Origin: G051903925 sp051903925
Lineage (GTDB): Bacteria; Pseudomonadota; Alphaproteobacteria; Zavarziniales; Zavarziniaceae
Reading direction: 5' to 3'
Length of the DNA stretch: 64,000 bases
NCBI RefSeq assembly: GCF_051903925.1
Contig: NZ_CP173678.1
Location: forward strand, 558,001-622,000
Shown here: positions 1 to 8,110 of the stretch, one piece after another
How positions within the stretch are numbered: the stretch's first letter is position 1
Layout of the letters: each line of letters begins with the position of its first letter
Program-made: the position numbers and the translations under genes
Notes under the pieces: generated by a model
Told to the model about the DNA's origin: nothing
The model's input: only the letters and a program-made list of their open reading frames with translations
Databases searched by the model: none

Positions 1-50
1 GCAGTGCGCACGTCTCAGACGGTCGCAATGGCTGAGGCCGTGGGATCGCG

Positions 51-92
51 CCCCCACCCTGCCCTCCCCCACGCGTGCCGCGCAGGGGAGGG
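51..92. repeat. GC-rich palindromic repeat, possible terminator
   Basis: An inverted repeat has arms CCCTCCCC (62-69) and GGGGAGGG (85-92), preceded by CCCCCACCCT. It lies just past the 3' end of the amidohydrolase gene, so it may act as its terminator. The arms match the repeats at 22163-22220, 24396-24426 and 24493-24522, so it belongs to the same dispersed family. Confidence 0.6.
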
Positions 93-95
93 TTC

Positions 96-1253
96 TCAGA
101 GCGCGAACAGGTCCGCGAAGTTGCGGGCATAGAAGCGGTCGCGGGCGTCCGATCCGGCATCGCCCAGCAACTGCTCGAAGCGTTGCAGCGGGGCGCGCCC
201 GCCCTCGATATGGGGATAATCGCTGGAGAACAGGTAGAGCCGGGCGTCCGACTCGCGGATCAGGGCGCCGACATCCTCGTACGGATAGGGGGTGAAGCCG
301 ATCCGGCCGATGATCTGCTGCGACGGCGGCGCGCTCAGCGCCTTCAGGTCGGCCTCGGACTTGCGCCAGATCTGCGCCGTCCAGTCCAGCCGCCGCAACA
401 GCGCAGGCACGTAGCCGGCGCCCAGTTCGACGACGGCACCCCGCAGATGCGGGTGACGCTCCAGGACGCCGTCCAGGACCATGGTCCCGATGAAGGTCTC
501 CGCCCCGTGGTGCAGGGCGATCATGTCCTTGCCCCGCACGTTCTCCCCACCACCCAGCCAGTCTTCCGGCACTGGCCGCCCGGTGTTCATCCAGGGTGCG
601 GGAATCTGCAGGCCCGTGCCGCCGACATGCAGGACGAAGGGCAGGCCCGCTTCCGCCATCGCGGCCCAGACCGGGTCCAGGTCGTTGTGCCCGGGCGACC
701 GGCCGCCGCAGGGACGATGCGGCACCCACACCGCCTTCAGGCCCAGGTCGCGCGCGTGCTCAAGCTCGGCCAGCGCCAGGGACGGCTCGTCCAGCGGCAC
801 CATGGCGACGCCCATCAGGCGGCCGTCGCCGCCGCAGAAGTCGGCCATGGCCCGGTTGTGCGCCCGCGCCGCGCCATAGCGCAGGTCCAGCGCCAGCCCC
901 TCGTCGAACACGGCGCTGGGCGAGAACGTGGCAAAGACCAGCTGCTTGGCGAAACCCAGCATGTCCAGCGCCTGGCGCCGCTCGCCGGCGTTGAACGCGC
1001 CCAGCGCGTGATACCCCTTGGGCCCCGCGATCAGCCCATCGCCCAGCGCCAGCAGGGCCGAGACGTGCTCCGGCGCGTGGGCCTTGGCGTTGGTCACATC
1101 GTCCTGGCCCAGTGCGTTGCGCCCGCCATTGCTGGTGGAGATCGGCGGCAGCCGGTCGCGCAGGTGCGGATCGGCAAAGGCGGACAGGAAGTCCGGCAGT
1201 TCCATGATGTGGCTGTCGGCGTCGTAGCAGACGCGCGCATCGGCATAGGCCAT
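96..1253 (-). CDS. amidohydrolase family protein (COG2159/amidohydrolase_2 type)
   Basis: A predicted cytoplasmic, metal-dependent TIM-barrel hydrolase or decarboxylase of 385 residues. Near the N-terminus it shows DADSHIME (residues 11-18, the D-x-H metal-binding type), in the middle FVLHVGG, and near the C-terminus SSDYPHIEG, the usual late Asp motif of the ACMSD/amidohydrolase_2 group. The ATG at 1253 was chosen because GGGAGG lies 7 nt upstream and the protein then starts at the usual distance from the metal motif; an upstream start at 1292 would lie inside a palindrome. It is transcribed away from the polysaccharide genes and is probably a single unit. The palindrome at 1278-1292 suggests local repressor control. 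The substrate cannot be told from sequence. Confidence 0.85.
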   Translation of the reverse strand: MAYADARVCYDADSHIMELPDFLSAFADPHLRDRLPPISTSNGGRNALGQDDVTNAKAHAPEHVSALLALGDGLIAGPKGYHALGAFNAGERRQALDMLGFAKQLVFATFSPSAVFDEGLALDLRYGAARAHNRAMADFCGGDGRLMGVAMVPLDEPSLALAELEHARDLGLKAVWVPHRPCGGRSPGHNDLDPVWAAMAEAGLPFVLHVGGTGLQIPAPWMNTGRPVPEDWLGGGENVRGKDMIALHHGAETFIGTMVLDGVLERHPHLRGAVVELGAGYVPALLRRLDWTAQIWRKSEADLKALSAPPSQQIIGRIGFTPYPYEDVGALIRESDARLYLFSSDYPHIEGGRAPLQRFEQLLGDAGSDARDRFYARNFADLFAL

Positions 1254-1277
1254 GGCGATCCTCCCGTTTCTGCATCC

Positions 1278-1292
1278 GTGAACATTGTTCAC
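1278..1292. promoter_or_regulatory. palindromic operator candidate GTGAACA-T-TGTTCAC
   Basis: A perfect 7+1+7 inverted repeat 24 bp upstream of the amidohydrolase ATG. Short symmetric sites of this type are typical TetR-family operators. No regulator gene is adjacent inside the window, so the cognate protein is unknown. Confidence 0.5.
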
Positions 1293-1323
1293 GCGCGTTT
1301 CGTGGACTATCGCACCCGGCCGC

Positions 1324-2688
1324 CTAGAAGTCGAAATAGTAGAAGCTTTCCGGCCGCCCCGCCGCGATCAGGGCGCAGGCGATCGTGATCGCCAGCAGGA
1401 CGGGCACCGCCAGTGCGGCGGGCACCCGCGCCGCGGCTGCCAGGATGCGCGGCACCTGGTCCAGGTGGTGGAAGAGCAGCACGACCGCCGTCAGCACCAC
1501 GACCTGCGTGGCGCCGGCAGGCCAGTCGCCCCAGCCGCGCAGGCCCAGCATGCCGGCATAGATGTCGATCGCGGCGCCAAGGTCGGGCGCCCGGAACAGC
1601 ACCACGGTGAAGGTCCACACCACCAGCGCCAGCGCGATGAAGCCCCAGCGTGCCGGCCCCTTGGCCATGCGCGCCGTCCGCGAATAGCCGGTCATGCCCT
1701 CCAGCGCCATGATGCAGCCCAGCACCAGGCCCCAGATGACGAAGGTCCAGGCCGCGCCATGCCACAGGCCCGACAGGACCATGGTCAGGACGATGGACAG
1801 ATAGCGCGCCACATGCTGCAGCCGCGCATGCAGCGGACGGAACAGATAGTCGCGCAGCCACAGGCTCAGCGTCATGTGCCAGCGCTGCCAGACCTCGGTG
1901 ATCGAGGTCGCGCGATAGGGCGAGCGGAAATTCTCCGGCAGGGCCACGCCCAGCATGCCGGCCAGCGCGATCGCCATGTCGGAATAGGCGCTGAAATCGC
2001 AATAGATCTGGGTCACGAAGCCCAGTGTCGCGACCGCCGCCTCCCATCCGCTGGTCGTGTCGGCGGCGCTGAACGCGCGGTCGACAAAGGGGGCGATCGG
2101 ATCGGCGATCATCACCTTCTTCAGCATGCCCACGGTGAACAGCGCCAGGTGCGGGGCAAAGGCCGCCCAGTCGAAGCGGATGTTCGGCAACTGGGGGAAC
2201 AGCTGGGCGGGACGCAGGATCGGGCCGGCGATCAGGTGGGGAAAGAACGACACGAACAGCGCGGTGTCGCGCAGGCTTGCCGCCTTCACGTCGCGGCGCT
2301 TGGCCACGTCGATCAGCATCGAGACGATCGAGAAGGTGACGAACGAGATGCCGAGCGGCAGGGGCCAGCCCAGGTGCGCCAGCGGCAATCCGGTCAGGTC
2401 GCCCAGGGTCGCCAGGATGAAGTCCGTGTACTTGAAGACGAGCAGCGGCGTCAGGCCCGCCACCACGCACAGGGCCAGCCAGCCGCGGTCGCGCGCCACC
2501 AGGTGGCTGCCCGCCCAGCCCAGCAGGATCAGGCCCAGCAGCACCGCCAGGAAGGGCGGATACCACCACGCATAGAAGAACAGGCTGGCCAGCAGGACAT
2601 AGTTCAGGCGCAGGGCGCGCGGCATGACCAGCAGGCCCGCGGCAAAGACCACGAAGAAGATCAGGAAGCTGGGAAGCTGGAAAAGCAT
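1324..2688 (-). CDS. MBOAT family O-acyltransferase (AlgI/DltB-like)
   Basis: A polytopic inner-membrane acyltransferase of 454 residues that would pass acyl (commonly acetyl) groups across the membrane to an exported glycan. Visible hallmarks are many hydrophobic segments, the QIYCDFSAYSDMA block (about 227-239), WQRWHMTLS with His271, and SGLWHGAAW with His310, which matches the invariant MBOAT histidine. It is the last gene of a minus-strand unit after the DUF5989 and SGNH genes. MBOAT plus SGNH pairs, as in alginate acetylation, share one acyl-transfer job, so the SGNH protein upstream is the likely partner. The length is normal for AlgI-type members. The polymer acylated is inferred only from the neighbouring glycan genes. 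Confidence 0.9.
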   Translation of the reverse strand: MLFQLPSFLIFFVVFAAGLLVMPRALRLNYVLLASLFFYAWWYPPFLAVLLGLILLGWAGSHLVARDRGWLALCVVAGLTPLLVFKYTDFILATLGDLTGLPLAHLGWPLPLGISFVTFSIVSMLIDVAKRRDVKAASLRDTALFVSFFPHLIAGPILRPAQLFPQLPNIRFDWAAFAPHLALFTVGMLKKVMIADPIAPFVDRAFSAADTTSGWEAAVATLGFVTQIYCDFSAYSDMAIALAGMLGVALPENFRSPYRATSITEVWQRWHMTLSLWLRDYLFRPLHARLQHVARYLSIVLTMVLSGLWHGAAWTFVIWGLVLGCIMALEGMTGYSRTARMAKGPARWGFIALALVVWTFTVVLFRAPDLGAAIDIYAGMLGLRGWGDWPAGATQVVVLTAVVLLFHHLDQVPRILAAAARVPAALAVPVLLAITIACALIAAGRPESFYYFDF

Positions 2689-2732
2689 GGCTCAGGCCGC
2701 GGCGGCGCCCGGCAGGCGCCAAGCCCAGGAGT

Positions 2733-3692
2733 TCAGGAGCCGACCAGCGGCAGCAGCGCGCGCGCGATCCGCGCCGTTGCGTCCGCATTCAGGTGCAGGT
2801 CCTGCTCGGTCACCCAATAGGCCGTGGCCGGCTTGCCCAGCAGGGCGGGTCGCAGGTCGATGAACGACCAGCCAAAGGTCGCCGCCTCCGCGCGCTGGAT
2901 CTCGGTGGCAAAGCCGAACGCATAGTCGTCCAGGTCGTGCATCTCCGGCACGGAGGCCAGGATCACCTTCTGGCCATGCGCCTGGGCCTGGGCCGCGATC
3001 TGGGCAAAGGCCTCGTGCATGGCGGCAGCTCCGGGGCCGGACGTCCATTCCGTGCGCACCCTGGCGACCATGTCCTCGCGCCCGGTGGCGCCGCTGGTCA
3101 GCGTCGACAAGTAGGTGACCAGGACGGCGCTCAGCGCGCTGTTGCGCAGGATCGGATTGCGTGTCGGCTCCGGCTGGATCACGGGGGCCCGGATCGAGCC
3201 GACCAGGATCACCGTGTCGACCGGCAGGCGGGCATTGGTGCGCGCCCAGTGGGCCGCGATCTGGGACAGGTTCATGTTGCCGACGCCGTCATTGATGACG
3301 TCGACATCCGCCGGAAGGGCGGCCTGAAGCTGGCCACGCAGCGATTCTGCGTCGGGAACGCCCCAGCCCAGCGCCAGCGAATCGCCGATGATCGCGATCC
3401 GCCGCCGTGCGTCCGTCTTTGGCTCGGGTCCGCGCAGGCCCAGGCTGTTGATCGCCACCTCGACGTTCTGCAGTTGCGCGTGGCTGCCGGGAACGTGCTC
3501 GTGGCCGATCGCCGGATCGTCGCTCGGCCGCTTGAGCAGCGTGGCGTAGCGCCACATCTCGACCACGTAGTTGCCCTGGTTCATCGTCGCCAGCCGCACC
3601 AGCGCCTCGCCCGCAAGCACGGCCAGCACAACGCCGGCCAGGAGCAGACCGACCGTTTCAGCCGCCCTGCGGACGGGATGAGACCTCTTCAC
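2733..3692 (-). CDS. SGNH/GDSL hydrolase-family protein with N-terminal membrane anchor
   Basis: A protein of 319 residues with one hydrophobic anchor (about 13-33) and a periplasmic SGNH domain. Block I is IIGDSLALGWG with Ser105, and a C-terminal D-x-H (Asp298, His300 in QDLHLN) completes the set. Such proteins beside an MBOAT enzyme usually carry out the final O-acetyl transfer or removal on a polysaccharide. The start is taken as GTG 3692, 12 nt after the DUF5989 stop; the reading frame stays open upstream but would overlap that gene. A clear Shine-Dalgarno is not visible, which fits translational coupling. It sits in a unit with DUF5989 upstream and MBOAT downstream. Confidence 0.8.
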   Translation of the reverse strand: MKRSHPVRRAAETVGLLLAGVVLAVLAGEALVRLATMNQGNYVVEMWRYATLLKRPSDDPAIGHEHVPGSHAQLQNVEVAINSLGLRGPEPKTDARRRIAIIGDSLALGWGVPDAESLRGQLQAALPADVDVINDGVGNMNLSQIAAHWARTNARLPVDTVILVGSIRAPVIQPEPTRNPILRNSALSAVLVTYLSTLTSGATGREDMVARVRTEWTSGPGAAAMHEAFAQIAAQAQAHGQKVILASVPEMHDLDDYAFGFATEIQRAEAATFGWSFIDLRPALLGKPATAYWVTEQDLHLNADATARIARALLPLVGS

Positions 3693-3703
3693 GGTGGTCG
3701 CGA

Positions 3704-3856
3704 TCAGAATACGGCGTAGACAAGCGGCGCCCAGGCCGTCCCCTGCGACACGACCAGCAGGCCGATGAACAGCAGGAACAGCAGCAGGAAGGGGATGAAG
3801 ATCAACCGCGAGCGCTTCGCGAACAGAAAGCCGAACAGATCCCTGAAGAATGACAT
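3704..3856 (-). CDS. DUF5989 family small membrane protein
   Basis: A 50-residue protein starting MSFFRDLFGFLFAKRSR and continuing with one long hydrophobic helix (about 18-37), then QGTAWAPLVYAVF. This is the typical size and pattern of DUF5989 proteins, which accompany SxtJ and carbamoyltransferase genes in polysaccharide clusters. Function is unknown; a single-pass inner-membrane accessory role is likely. It begins a minus-strand unit with the SGNH and MBOAT genes and is divergent from the SxtJ gene, with 112 bp between. The small size makes it easy to miss in automated calls, but the family match and tight packing support it. Confidence 0.85.
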   Translation of the reverse strand: MSFFRDLFGFLFAKRSRLIFIPFLLLFLLFIGLLVVSQGTAWAPLVYAVF

Positions 3857-3968
3857 GCGTGCTCCCCACGCCAGCCGGCCGACTGGCGCGCCCCCCAGAT
3901 ATCGACAGGCGTAGTCGGTTGAGACTCCGCTTCTTCCGGGTACGCGTCAAGTGTGTTAGAGGCCGGGG
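3857..3968. promoter_or_regulatory. divergent promoter region between DUF5989 and SxtJ genes
   Basis: 112 bp separate two divergent units of the carbamoylation/acylation set, so both promoters should lie here. No convincing -35/-10 pair or operator palindrome stands out by eye. Confidence 0.5.
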
Positions 3969-4385
3969 ATGGTCCGGGATGACAAGACATTGGCCCCGCC
4001 GCCGCCGCCGGCGTCGCCGCGTGCCTTCGGGGTCGTGATGGCCGTCATCTGCGGACTGATCGGCACGTATCCGTTGATTTACAATGGCCCTCCACGTCTA
4101 TGGGTGATTGCCCTGGGCGTGGGCCTGCTGGCCATCGGCTGGGTCCGTCCGGCCTGGCTGGCGCCGGCCACTGCCATGTGGCTGCGCTTCGGCGCTGCAC
4201 TTCACAAAGTGACGAGTCTAATTATTCTCGGTACCCTTTTTTTCACGGTGCTGACGCCGCTGGCGATGCTGTCGCGGGCCAGCGGGGGCGACCGCCTGCG
4301 GCTGAAACGCCGGCCCGCCGGCACGTCCTACTGGCTGGACTGCGATCCCGCAGGCCACCGGCCCGACTTCGAGAAGCCGTACTGA
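3969..4385 (+). CDS. SxtJ family membrane protein
   Basis: A protein of 138 residues with a Pro-rich N-terminus (residues 10-15) and three hydrophobic segments (about 20-36, 45-62 and 82-103), ending in GTSYWLDCDPAGHRPDFEKPY. The segment arrangement and the final W...FEKPY-type tail fit the SxtJ family, which is encoded next to NodU/CmcH-type carbamoyltransferases. The carbamoyltransferase follows 34 bp downstream on the same strand. The role is unknown; it could anchor or present the carbamoyltransferase at the membrane (inference). Confidence 0.8.
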   Translation: MVRDDKTLAPPPPPASPRAFGVVMAVICGLIGTYPLIYNGPPRLWVIALGVGLLAIGWVRPAWLAPATAMWLRFGAALHKVTSLIILGTLFFTVLTPLAMLSRASGGDRLRLKRRPAGTSYWLDCDPAGHRPDFEKPY

Positions 4386-4419
4386 GCCGCGGGCGGGCGG
4401 GCGGAACGGGCGGGGCGCG

Positions 4420-6249
4420 ATGACCGGCATTCTGGGCATCTCGGCGCTGTACCACGACAGCGCGGCGGCACTGGTGATCGACGGCCGGGTGATCGCGGCG
4501 GCGCAGGAGGAGCGCTTCACCCGGGTGAAGCAGGATGCGCGCTTTCCGGAACACGCCATCCGCTACCTGCTGGGGGAGGCGCGGCAGCGTGGCGCCAGCG
4601 TCGACCACGTCGTCTTCTACGAGAAGCCGTTCCTGAAGTTCGAGCGCCTGCTCGACACCTATCTCAGCTTCGCGCCGCGCGGCTTTCGCTCGTTTCGCGA
4701 GGCAATGCCGGTCTGGGGGCGGGAAAAGCTGTTCCAGCGCGACCTGTTGGCCAAGGCGCTCGGCCGGATCGAGGCCGACCTGGGCGACCCGGCCCGGCTG
4801 CGCTTCAGCAACCATCACCTCAGCCACGCGGCGTCGGCCTTCTATCCCTCCCCCTTCGCGCAGGCGGCCGTGCTGACGATGGACGGGGTGGGCGAATGGG
4901 CGACCACCTCGGCCGGCATGGGGTCGGGCGGCGACCTGCGCATCGACCGGGAACTGCGCTTCCCGCACTCGCTGGGTCTGCTCTATGCGGCCTTCACCTA
5001 CCATGCCGGGTTCAAGGTGAATTCGGGCGAGTACAAGCTGATGGGCCTGGCCCCCTATGGCCGCCCGCGCTTCGCCCAGACCATCCTCGATCACCTGATC
5101 GACCTGCGGGAGGATGGGTCCTTCCGCCTGGACCAGTCGTATTTCAACTACTGCACCGGCCTCACGATGACGAATGCGCGGTTCGACGCGCTGTTCGGCC
5201 AGGCCCGCCGCGTGCCCGAAAGCCCCTTCGCCCAGGTCCATGCCGACATGGCCGCCTCGATCCAGCAGGTTACCGAACTGGCGGTGACGCGCATGGCGCG
5301 GGACCTTGCCCGCCGAACGGGGCAACGGAACCTGTGCCTGGCCGGTGGGGTCGCACTCAATTGCGTCGCCAATGGCCGGCTTGTGCGGGACGGGGTGTTC
5401 GACAACATCTGGATCCAGCCCGCCGCAGGCGATGCGGGCGGTGCCTTGGGTGCCGCCCTTGCCTATTGGCACTTGGCGCTTGGCGGCGCGCGCGCGGATC
5501 CCGCGGGCCAGGCGATGACGCACGCAGCCTTGGGCCCCGAATACTCGCAGGCCGAGGTCGCGGCGGCGCTGGATGCCGCGGGGGCACGCTACCGGGTCCT
5601 GGGGGACGACGACCTGATGCGCGACACGGCGCAGGCGCTGGCCCAGGGCCAGGCGGTCGGCTGGTTCCAGGGGCGCGGCGAGTTCGGGCCGCGCGCCCTT
5701 GGCAACCGCTCCATCCTGGCCGATCCGCGCGATCCCACGATGCAGCGCCGGCTGAACCTGAAGATCAAGTTCCGCGAAAGCTTCCGCCCCTTCGCCCCGG
5801 CCGTCCTGGTGGAGGAGGCGCAAGGCTGGTTCGACCTGGCCTGCGAATCGCCCTTCATGCTGGTCACGGCACCGGTGGCCCAGGCCCGCCGCGTGGCCGG
5901 CGGCGACGCCCCGGCAGACCTGGCGAACGGCCTGGCACTGCCCCGCTCGACCATTCCAGCAGTCACGCATGTCGACCATTCCGCGCGGGTCCAGACGGTG
6001 AGCCAGGACGCCAATCCCCGCTTCCACGCCCTGCTGTCCGCGTTCAGGGAGCAGACGGGCTGCCCCGTCCTGGCCAATACCAGCTTCAACGTGCGCGGCG
6101 AGCCCATCGTGCAGACGCCCGACGATGCCTTTCGCTGCTTCATGGGCACCGGGCTGGACCTGCTGGTCGTCGGCAATTGCGTGCTAGCGAAGGACCGGCA
6201 GGATCCCGCCCTTTTGCACGACTACGCGCAGGAGATTCCCCCTGACTGA
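4420..6249 (+). CDS. carbamoyltransferase (NodU/CmcH family)
   Basis: A cytoplasmic enzyme of 609 residues that would transfer a carbamoyl group from carbamoyl phosphate to a sugar or lipid hydroxyl. The N-terminal ASKHA-type domain opens with GISALYHDSAAAL and contains NHHLSHAASAF and the DGVGEWATTS nucleotide-site loop. GGVALNCVANG follows in mid-protein. The C-terminal YrdC-like region has GPRALGNRSI and ends NTSFNVRGEPIV, the family signature. Length is normal. It lies between the SxtJ gene and a second SGNH-type gene whose start overlaps its end, so it is probably translated in one operon reaching to the glycosyltransferase at 9346. The acceptor is probably a sugar of the local polysaccharide. 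Confidence 0.93.
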   Translation: MTGILGISALYHDSAAALVIDGRVIAAAQEERFTRVKQDARFPEHAIRYLLGEARQRGASVDHVVFYEKPFLKFERLLDTYLSFAPRGFRSFREAMPVWGREKLFQRDLLAKALGRIEADLGDPARLRFSNHHLSHAASAFYPSPFAQAAVLTMDGVGEWATTSAGMGSGGDLRIDRELRFPHSLGLLYAAFTYHAGFKVNSGEYKLMGLAPYGRPRFAQTILDHLIDLREDGSFRLDQSYFNYCTGLTMTNARFDALFGQARRVPESPFAQVHADMAASIQQVTELAVTRMARDLARRTGQRNLCLAGGVALNCVANGRLVRDGVFDNIWIQPAAGDAGGALGAALAYWHLALGGARADPAGQAMTHAALGPEYSQAEVAAALDAAGARYRVLGDDDLMRDTAQALAQGQAVGWFQGRGEFGPRALGNRSILADPRDPTMQRRLNLKIKFRESFRPFAPAVLVEEAQGWFDLACESPFMLVTAPVAQARRVAGGDAPADLANGLALPRSTIPAVTHVDHSARVQTVSQDANPRFHALLSAFREQTGCPVLANTSFNVRGEPIVQTPDDAFRCFMGTGLDLLVVGNCVLAKDRQDPALLHDYAQEIPPD

Positions 6250-7318
6250 CCTGGACGGGCAGGCCGCGCCCCCACAGCCGCCGCGCCATGGGGCGCTGCG
6301 CCGCTTCACCCTGCTGGCGGCGCAGGCGCTCGTCGTGCTGATGCTGCTCGATGGCTTCGTCGACCTGGGCTATCCCGCCGCGCGGGCCGTGGTCCTGCCT
6401 GCCCTCGAAGCGCTTCAGGGCCCGGATCGTGCCCGCGCCGACCGGCCCGCCGGGTGGGACGACTACCGCTTCCGCGAAGTGCCGGGCCTGGGCAAGCTGG
6501 TGGAGCCGATCGCGGCACCTGGCCTCAATGTTGATGCGCTGGGTCGCCGGGCCACCGGCAATCCGCCGCGCAACGGCCCGCATGGCGTGCTGCTGGGCTC
6601 CTCCCCCACCTTCGGCTTCCATGTCGCAGACGATGCGACCCTGGCCGCGGCCCTGGAACGCCGGCGTACGGACGTCACCGTGGCAAGCCTGGCGGGCCCG
6701 GCGCGCACCACGCCCGAGAGCATGGCGAACTGGGCGCGGGTCGAGGCGGCGCTCGACGCGCCTGACTTCGGCATCCTGGTGTTCGGCTATATCGACGTCT
6801 TCCTGGCCTGCTGGCCAAGCTTCGGCGGGGCGGAGCCGGTGGCCGAGCGGGCTGGCGAGCACCAGCCCGCCCTGGTCACCGTGCCGGCCCGATTGCTGCG
6901 CCGCCTGTCCCCGCCTTCCGACACGCCGTGCCGCGATCCCGAGGTCCAGGCCGCCCTGGTCGAGCGCTCGCTCTACGAGCTGCGCTCGGCACTGGCCTAT
7001 GGCCGGACGCGCACTCCCCACTTCGTCGTCGTGGTCCCGCCCACCGTCTTCGGCACCGACGCGGACGTGGCGGCCCTGCGAACCAAGGTGCCGCCAGCGG
7101 TCGCGCAGTCGCTGGACACCCTGATCCGCGCGATCCGTGCACGCCTGGCTGCGGACGCAATCCCGGGCGTGATCGATCTCTCGGCCCTGTTCGACGCGGA
7201 TGGCATGCGCTACCTCATCGACAGCGGCAGCCATTTCAGCGCGGCCGGCGCCGACCTCCTGGCGGAAGAGATCCTGCGGCAACTCCCCGACGACTTCTTT
7301 TCCCAGTCGCGGGGCTGA
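6242..7318 (+). CDS. membrane-anchored SGNH-like protein
   Basis: The open frame starts at CTG 6242, which has GGAG 7 nt upstream and overlaps the carbamoyltransferase stop; the first conventional start is GTG 6335. With the CTG start the protein has 358 residues and a full hydrophobic anchor (LLAAQALVVLMLL); starting at 6335 would cut the anchor in half, so the earlier start is preferred. The outer domain shows GVLLGSSPTFGF (nucleophile Ser position of an SGNH fold), FGYIDVF, and late GSHFSAAGADLL with the catalytic-type His. It resembles SGNH proteins accompanying carbamoyltransferase/SxtJ sets. Its role is probably acyl-group handling on the exported glycan, but the GDS block is non-standard and function is unproven. 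Confidence 0.65.
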   Translation: MTDLDGQAAPPQPPRHGALRRFTLLAAQALVVLMLLDGFVDLGYPAARAVVLPALEALQGPDRARADRPAGWDDYRFREVPGLGKLVEPIAAPGLNVDALGRRATGNPPRNGPHGVLLGSSPTFGFHVADDATLAAALERRRTDVTVASLAGPARTTPESMANWARVEAALDAPDFGILVFGYIDVFLACWPSFGGAEPVAERAGEHQPALVTVPARLLRRLSPPSDTPCRDPEVQAALVERSLYELRSALAYGRTRTPHFVVVVPPTVFGTDADVAALRTKVPPAVAQSLDTLIRAIRARLAADAIPGVIDLSALFDADGMRYLIDSGSHFSAAGADLLAEEILRQLPDDFFSQSRG

Positions 7319-7326
7319 GGCGGCCC

Positions 7327-8106
7327 ATGGCATTTGGCGGGGACTACGCGCGGATCTATGACCGGCTCTATGCGGACAAGGCCTATGCCGCCGACGCCGC
7401 CTTCGCCCTCGACCTGCTGCGATCGGCCGTCCCGGCTGGCGCCACCATGCGGCATGTCCTGGACATCGGCTGCGGCACCGCGCGCCATGCCCTTCACCTG
7501 GCCCAGGCCGGCCACGACGTCACTGGGATCGACCAGTCGCTGGGGATGATCGCCGAAGGCCGGGCGCGCGTGGCCGCGGCACCTTGCGCCGGCGGCGGCC
7601 GCATCAAGCTGGCCCAGGGCGATATCCGCAGCGTCGACCTGGGCGTCCGCTTCGATGCCGCCCTGTCGCTGTTCCATGTCTTCAGCTACCTCACCTCGGA
7701 CGACGACCTGCGCGATGGCTTTCGCGGGGTACGGCGGCACCTGCGGGCCGGGGCGCCCTTCGCCTTCGACTTCTGGCACGGCCCCGCAATCGACCAGGAT
7801 GGGCCGCAGGACCGCGACAAGGTGGTGGAGGACGAGGACATCCACATCCGGCGCCAGACGCGGCCAGTCTGGCAGCCGGCGCAGGACCGCGTCGACGTGC
7901 ACTACCACCTGACGATCCGCGACAAGAACTCCGGGCTTGAGACCACCAGCAGCGAGGTGCACCGCCTGCGCTACCTCTATCCCGCACGGCTGGCCCCCCT
8001 GCTGGACGACGCCGGCTTCCGCGTGCTGCGCTGCGTGGAGTGGCTGACGGGCAACGTCCCGGACCGCGCCAGCTTCAGCGTCTGCCTGCTGGCCCAGGCA
8101 CGCTGA
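7327..8106 (+). CDS. class I SAM-dependent methyltransferase
   Basis: A soluble protein of 259 residues with the AdoMet-binding motif VLDIGCGTARH (about 44-54) followed by an acidic strand end (VTGIDQS). The rest is a Rossmann-like domain with ALSLFHVFSYL and a C-terminal YLYPARLAPLLDDAGF. It probably methylates a sugar precursor or glycan end, judging from its place between an SGNH protein (8 bp away) and a glycosyltransferase (4 bp away). The ATG at 7327 follows the upstream stop closely; longer frames upstream overlap the SGNH gene and have no support. Confidence 0.85.
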   Translation: MAFGGDYARIYDRLYADKAYAADAAFALDLLRSAVPAGATMRHVLDIGCGTARHALHLAQAGHDVTGIDQSLGMIAEGRARVAAAPCAGGGRIKLAQGDIRSVDLGVRFDAALSLFHVFSYLTSDDDLRDGFRGVRRHLRAGAPFAFDFWHGPAIDQDGPQDRDKVVEDEDIHIRRQTRPVWQPAQDRVDVHYHLTIRDKNSGLETTSSEVHRLRYLYPARLAPLLDDAGFRVLRCVEWLTGNVPDRASFSVCLLAQAR

Positions 8107-8110
8107 GGCC

